NCBI GenBank assembly: GCA_012799365.1
Contig: JAAZLJ010000034.1
Span: 1-44,507, forward strand
Source: Syntrophomonadaceae bacterium
GTDB lineage: Bacteria; Bacillota; Syntrophomonadia; Syntrophomonadales; Syntrophothermaceae
Length of the DNA stretch: 44,507 nt
Direction of reading: 5' to 3'
In this document: positions 41,310 to 44,507 of the stretch, one piece after another
Numbering within the stretch: position 1 is the stretch's first letter
Layout of the letters: each line of letters opens with the position of its first letter
Program-made: the position numbers and the translations under genes
Notes under the pieces: model-generated
What the model was told of the DNA's origin: nothing
Database searches by the model: none
Seen by the model: only the letters and a program-made list of their open reading frames with translations

Positions 41310-42716
41310 TTAACTCGTAACCGGCAGGTTAAAAATAACCACCGTTCCCCTGCCCACCTCACTGTCGATTTCCATGGTACCGCCATGCAGCCTTACCAGC
41401 TCATCGCAGATGGCCAGTCCCAGGCCGGCACCTTTATTAAGGGCGTTTTGAGGGCTTTTATAGAACCGTTCTTTAAGCAGTGAAACTTCAGCGGTCGGTA
41501 TCCCCGAACCAGTATCAGTTACGGTAATAGAATAGAAGTCCTGCTTTTCGATACGTCTCCGCCCACCTGACAAACAAATTTCCCCTCCTGGCGCAGTGAA
41601 TTTCAAAGAATTATCGAGCAGATTAATGAGTATCTGCTTGACCCGCCGGGGATCAATGTCAAGCACCTGTTCTTCGGCCGACAGTTCCAGCCGGTAATCC
41701 ACCCCCTGCTTATCAGCTCGCGGTTTCAACTGCTCGTAAGTGGTACGGAGTAAACCATTGATCTCGGTAGGCTCCGGGTACAATCGCAGCCGACAAGCTT
41801 CCAAACGGGACAGATCCAGCAGGTCCTCCACCATCTCGTTAAGACGCTCCGATTCAGAAATGATGATATCCAGACCATACTGCATCTCCTCCCTGGCTTC
41901 CGACGGGGTACCTTTCAAGGTCTGGGCCCAACCCTCGATCGAAGTCAGCGGTGTCCGTAGTTCATGGCTGATGGAAGATATGAACTCATTTTTCAGTTCC
42001 TCATGTTTCTCGAGCTGTGCCGCCATATGATTTAAAGACCCGGCCAGCACCCCGATTTCATCAGCCTGTACCACCTGGCTGCGTACCTTTAGATTACCTT
42101 GCGCCATCTGTTCCGCGGTTCGGGTTATCTCTTCGACTGGAACCACTATGGTCTGGGCTAGAAAATAACTGATTATAGATACCCCCAGGATCAAAAAAAG
42201 CCCAAATACAATCAAATATTGGGCCAGACCGTAAATGACCTGGTAGGTCAATTCCAAAGACGACGTAAAGCGTACCGCCCCCACCACCGTCCCCTGACTT
42301 ATCAGCGGAGCAGACCAGGAAGCTATCCTTTCTCCCGAAAATTGATCCCGTCCCTTGAACTTATCACCTGCACCCTGCAGAGCCTTCATGATATCAGTAG
42401 TATCCAAAACCTGATCCCGGGTTTGCCCCAAAGAATCGGCTATAACCTTCCCCCTCTTGTCGGTTATCTGAATCTGAAATGACTCTTGAGCAAATATATC
42501 GATTAGTTGTCTGGCACTGCTGTACAAATCTGTGGAATCCAAGAAATTATTATGAAACCCCGCCACCATTTCAGCCTGGTTTTTCAGGTTATTATTAATG
42601 CTGGATAAATAATAATAGTTAATTCCCGTAATTAAAGCCAACTCGAAAATAGCTACGGTAATAAAAATAACCAGAAAATAGGTTCCGGTTAACCTTCTTC
42701 CGATACCTAACTTCAC
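41310..42716 (-). CDS. Membrane sensor histidine kinase
   Basis: 468 residues. Two membrane helices (about 12-33 and 165-187) flank an extracytoplasmic sensor domain of about 130 residues with a Cache-like FQIQITDKRGKVIAD strand. HAMP follows, then HisKA with phosphohistidine H251 in SSISHELRTPLT. HATPase_c has NLLDNSLKF, DTGSGI and GAGLGLAI. ResE/PhoR-type architecture. The start is GTG 42716, one base after the response-regulator stop, so they form a coupled pair. The signal is unknown. Confidence 0.94.
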   Translation of the reverse strand: MKLGIGRRLTGTYFLVIFITVAIFELALITGINYYYLSSINNNLKNQAEMVAGFHNNFLDSTDLYSSARQLIDIFAQESFQIQITDKRGKVIADSLGQTRDQVLDTTDIMKALQGAGDKFKGRDQFSGERIASWSAPLISQGTVVGAVRFTSSLELTYQVIYGLAQYLIVFGLFLILGVSIISYFLAQTIVVPVEEITRTAEQMAQGNLKVRSQVVQADEIGVLAGSLNHMAAQLEKHEELKNEFISSISHELRTPLTSIEGWAQTLKGTPSEAREEMQYGLDIIISESERLNEMVEDLLDLSRLEACRLRLYPEPTEINGLLRTTYEQLKPRADKQGVDYRLELSAEEQVLDIDPRRVKQILINLLDNSLKFTAPGGEICLSGGRRRIEKQDFYSITVTDTGSGIPTAEVSLLKERFYKSPQNALNKGAGLGLAICDELVRLHGGTMEIDSEVGRGTVVIFNLPVTS

Positions 42717-42717
42717 C

Positions 42718-43404
42718 CTACCTCGCCCTCCACTTATAACCGATACCCCAAACCGTTTCTATATAAACCGGATCCGAGGGGTCGTCCTCAATCTTTTCTC
42801 GCAAGCGCCTGATATGCACATCTACCGTTTTGGTATCTCCGAAATAGTCTTCCTCCCACACCATATCCAGCAAACGGTCGCGGTTTAAAACCACTCCCGG
42901 ATGTTGAGCCAGGGTCACCAGCAGGTCGAATTCCCTGGGCGTCAGCTCTATTATCTGATCATCCTTATAAACCGTATGAGAAGCAGGGCTGATCTCGATT
43001 TGGCCATCAATGATTACCTTCGACTTCTCTGGTTGACTCTGACGGATACGGCGTAAAACAGCCCTTATCCTGGCAATCAGCTCATAGACGTTAAAAGGTT
43101 TGATGATATAATCATCCGCACCCAACTCCAACCCCATGATTTTATCTAAATCCTGGCTCTTCGCCGTAACCATAATAATGGCTATACCTGGATAATCTTC
43201 TCTTACCCGTCGGCAGACCTCAAAACCATCTATGCCCGGTAACCTGATATCAAGTACCATCAGATCAACCTCATGGTCTTGCAGCATAGCCAGAGCCTCT
43301 TCTCCGGAAACTGCCTGCAGGACATGAAAATCTTCCCTTCCCAGAACAATCGTCATAAATTCGCGGATGGGTTTTTCATCTTCTACGATTAAAATACGTT
43401 CCAC
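42718..43404 (-). CDS. OmpR/PhoB-family response regulator
   Basis: 228 residues: receiver domain with the acidic pair in VEDE, phosphoacceptor D52 in VLDIRLPG, the threonine in MVTAKS and the lysine in IIKPFN. A winged-helix DNA-binding domain follows (TPREFDLLVTLAQHPG, and VDVHIRRLREKIEDDP at the recognition helix). Partner of the downstream kinase. The start is GTG 43404 with GGGAGGGA upstream. Confidence 0.95.
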   Translation of the reverse strand: MERILIVEDEKPIREFMTIVLGREDFHVLQAVSGEEALAMLQDHEVDLMVLDIRLPGIDGFEVCRRVREDYPGIAIIMVTAKSQDLDKIMGLELGADDYIIKPFNVYELIARIRAVLRRIRQSQPEKSKVIIDGQIEISPASHTVYKDDQIIELTPREFDLLVTLAQHPGVVLNRDRLLDMVWEEDYFGDTKTVDVHIRRLREKIEDDPSDPVYIETVWGIGYKWRAR

Positions 43405-43498
43405 AGCATGTCCCTCCCCACCATCTCATTTTAACCATTTTAAGCTCCCCCTCAATCCTATGGCAAGCACCAACTACTGGCCAAACATTATCTTCATT

Positions 43499-43553
43499 AC
43501 AGACCTCCATGATACCGGAGGTATCACCATCAGGGACATGAAAACTACATATT
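43499..43553 (+). repeat. R3 module, copy at 43.5 kb
   Basis: Hairpin GATACCGGAGGTATC (6-bp stem, three-base loop), then ACCATCAGGGACATGAAAAC and TACATATTT. The 564-bp gap between the response regulator and the GNAT gene is almost wholly repeat-derived. Confidence 0.8.
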
Positions 43554-43557
43554 TACG

Positions 43558-43765
43558 GAGTGTGGTTAACCCGCTCGCTCCCGGACTCGTCGACTGCAAT
43601 ACATCAGCTTGCTTCAGTGTGAAGCGGACCCCTCAGGATTCGGCGTCCATGCACTCAGCCTTCGGTGCTCGAAACGTCCTGTTTCTCGCTCCGCTTCACA
43701 GCCTTCAGCTTCGCTGTGTACTGCGACGTCGGCTTCGTATGTCGCTTCGCCAGGTTACCACACTC
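43558..43765 (+). repeat. R2 MITE-like element, copy d (full)
   Basis: 208 bp bounded by GAGTGTGGTTAACC and GGTTACCACACTC, terminal inverted repeats differing by one base. The internal inverted repeat is TGTGAAGCGGA (43618) and TCCGCTTCACA (43690). Its core is opposite in orientation to copy a at 22454-22658. Confidence 0.8.
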
Positions 43766-43790
43766 CCCCGTATAAAGTTATTTTGTTATT

Positions 43791-43834
43791 TTTTATCATC
43801 TGCGTTCATCAGCGTTCATCTGCGGTTTCAAATT
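43791..43834 (-). repeat. R1 dispersed repeat, copy F
   Basis: ATCATCTGCGTTCATCAGCG, then TTCATCTGCGGTTTCAAA, in reverse orientation, just after R2 copy d. Confidence 0.8.
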
Positions 43835-43846
43835 ATTTTCATAGCA

Positions 43847-43934
43847 GACACCCATAATACCAGTGGTATCACCATCAGAGACATGAAAACAGCATGTTTA
43901 TTGGAGTGTGATAACCCGCCCGGGTGACCACAGC
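43847..43934 (+). repeat. R3 module plus internally deleted R2
   Basis: ATACCAGTGGTATCACCATC, AGAGACATGAAAAC and then GGAGTGTGATAACCCG are joined directly to CCGGGTGACCACAG. The two R2 ends meet with the whole core lost. Confidence 0.65.
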
Positions 43935-43968
43935 AGAAAAAAGGCCTATAATAAGAGGGTGTTATTAA

Positions 43969-44507
43969 ATGTACTATTTCAGGGGGTATTCAGTGAAAAT
44001 AAGAAAAGCACAACCAGAAGAAGCTAGAGAAGCAGCCTTTCTCATCCATCAAGCCGTAGGAGATATCGCCAATATTTTGTTCAGTACTAACACTGACAGC
44101 CGCATTCATACGGCTCTTGCCAGATTATTCCGCAAACATAACACCAGGGTTAGCTATGATTTTATAGATGTAGCCGAAGAATCACATGCCCTGGCCGGAC
44201 TGGCAGTTTCCTATCCTGGAAACACTATACCCAGAATAAACCAACCGGTCTTTAATTTTCTCCAGCAAGCGTACGGCAAGCATGCTTCGGCTCTAAAAAC
44301 CAATGTTATCCCCATCCTTAAAGCCCAGGAAGCTGAAATGGATGAATACTACCTGTGGACGCCCTGGCAGTACATCCTGACTTTACTGGCCGGGGTGTAG
44401 GCACCGCACTGCTCAAACATGTGCAAAAAAAGGCTAAGAGACTGGGCTATACCAGGACTTCCTTACTGGTAGAGAAAAATAATCCCCGGGCTTTCAAACT
44501 GTACCAC
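43969..44507 (+). pseudogene. GNAT N-acetyltransferase, frameshifted and cut by the window edge
   Basis: From ATG 43969 (GAGGGTG upstream; GTG 43993 with GGGGG is an alternative) the frame runs to a stop at 44400. The product starts IRKAQPEEAREAAFLI, typical of GNAT enzymes. At about 44356 the frame is lost. Removing the extra TG at 44356-44357 restores DEYYLDALAVHPDFTGRGVG and onward TALLKHVQKKAKRLG and NNPRAFKLYH. That is the complete acetyl-CoA site (R-G-V-G-T-A) and C-terminus. It is either a recent pseudogene or a sequencing error. The 3' end is outside the window. Confidence 0.8.

Noticed and set aside
43367-43927. Long plus-strand open frame across the repeats upstream of the GNAT gene
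   Set aside because: It runs through R3, R2 and R1, has no ribosome-binding site, and its translation is a repeat sequence with no family features. The same repeat in other copies has stops and frame changes.

Overview
The window reads as a chromosomal segment of an endospore-forming, anaerobic Firmicute of the Clostridia. The main evidence is spoIIP, the DUF1659/DUF2922/YvrJ trio, YpmA, DUF2225, DUF3343, TIGR04086, UPF0182, strong GGAGG ribosome-binding sites and frequent TTG/GTG starts. An acyl-CoA synthetase and the futalosine menaquinone genes would suit a syntrophic fatty-acid oxidiser such as a Syntrophomonas relative, but that placement is inference. Most genes lie on the minus strand.

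Layout. 1-3.7 kb: the start of an MBL-fold hydrolase and a large UPF0182 membrane protein. 3.9-7.9 kb: mqnE, mqnA, mqnC and an MTAP-family nucleoside phosphorylase, transcribed right to left. 7.9-12.0 kb: a COG3044 ATPase, a small coiled-coil protein, ddl and a PHP phosphoesterase. 12.2-18.9 kb: tRNA-Trp, a soluble hybrid histidine kinase, an EF-G paralogue, a small membrane protein, surE, lepB, ypmA-like and folE. 19-23.4 kb: DUF2225, a DMT transporter, a ZIP transporter, a CopZ-like chaperone and two small membrane proteins. 23.4-28.4 kb: dinG, DUF3343, a PaaI thioesterase, ahcY and DUF3892. 28.5-32.1 kb: spoIIP facing YvrJ/DUF2922/DUF1659, then an MFS exporter and tRNA-Arg. 32.2-37.6 kb: a GT4 glycosyltransferase, an intracellular GH-A hydrolase, an acyl-CoA synthetase and a zinc-ribbon protein. 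37.8-44.5 kb: a class A PBP, a lipoprotein, a two-component system and a frameshifted GNAT gene cut by the window edge.

How genes work together. MqnA and MqnE open the futalosine route from chorismate and MqnC closes the ring. No mqnB lies in the window, and an MTAP-family gene sits next to mqnC instead. The kinase and response regulator form an operon with a lipoprotein gene downstream. The CopZ-like and ZIP genes are both metal-related and run in one direction.

The least explained material is intergenic. A family of about 205-bp non-coding elements with terminal inverted repeats recurs as full, truncated, decayed and internally deleted copies. They often have a small hairpin module on one side and a 10-bp-periodic repeat on the other. 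One core appears inverted relative to its flank. Separately, a long hairpin covers the Shine-Dalgarno of the TIGR04086 gene, and the kinase's receiver domain has lost its phosphoacceptor aspartate.
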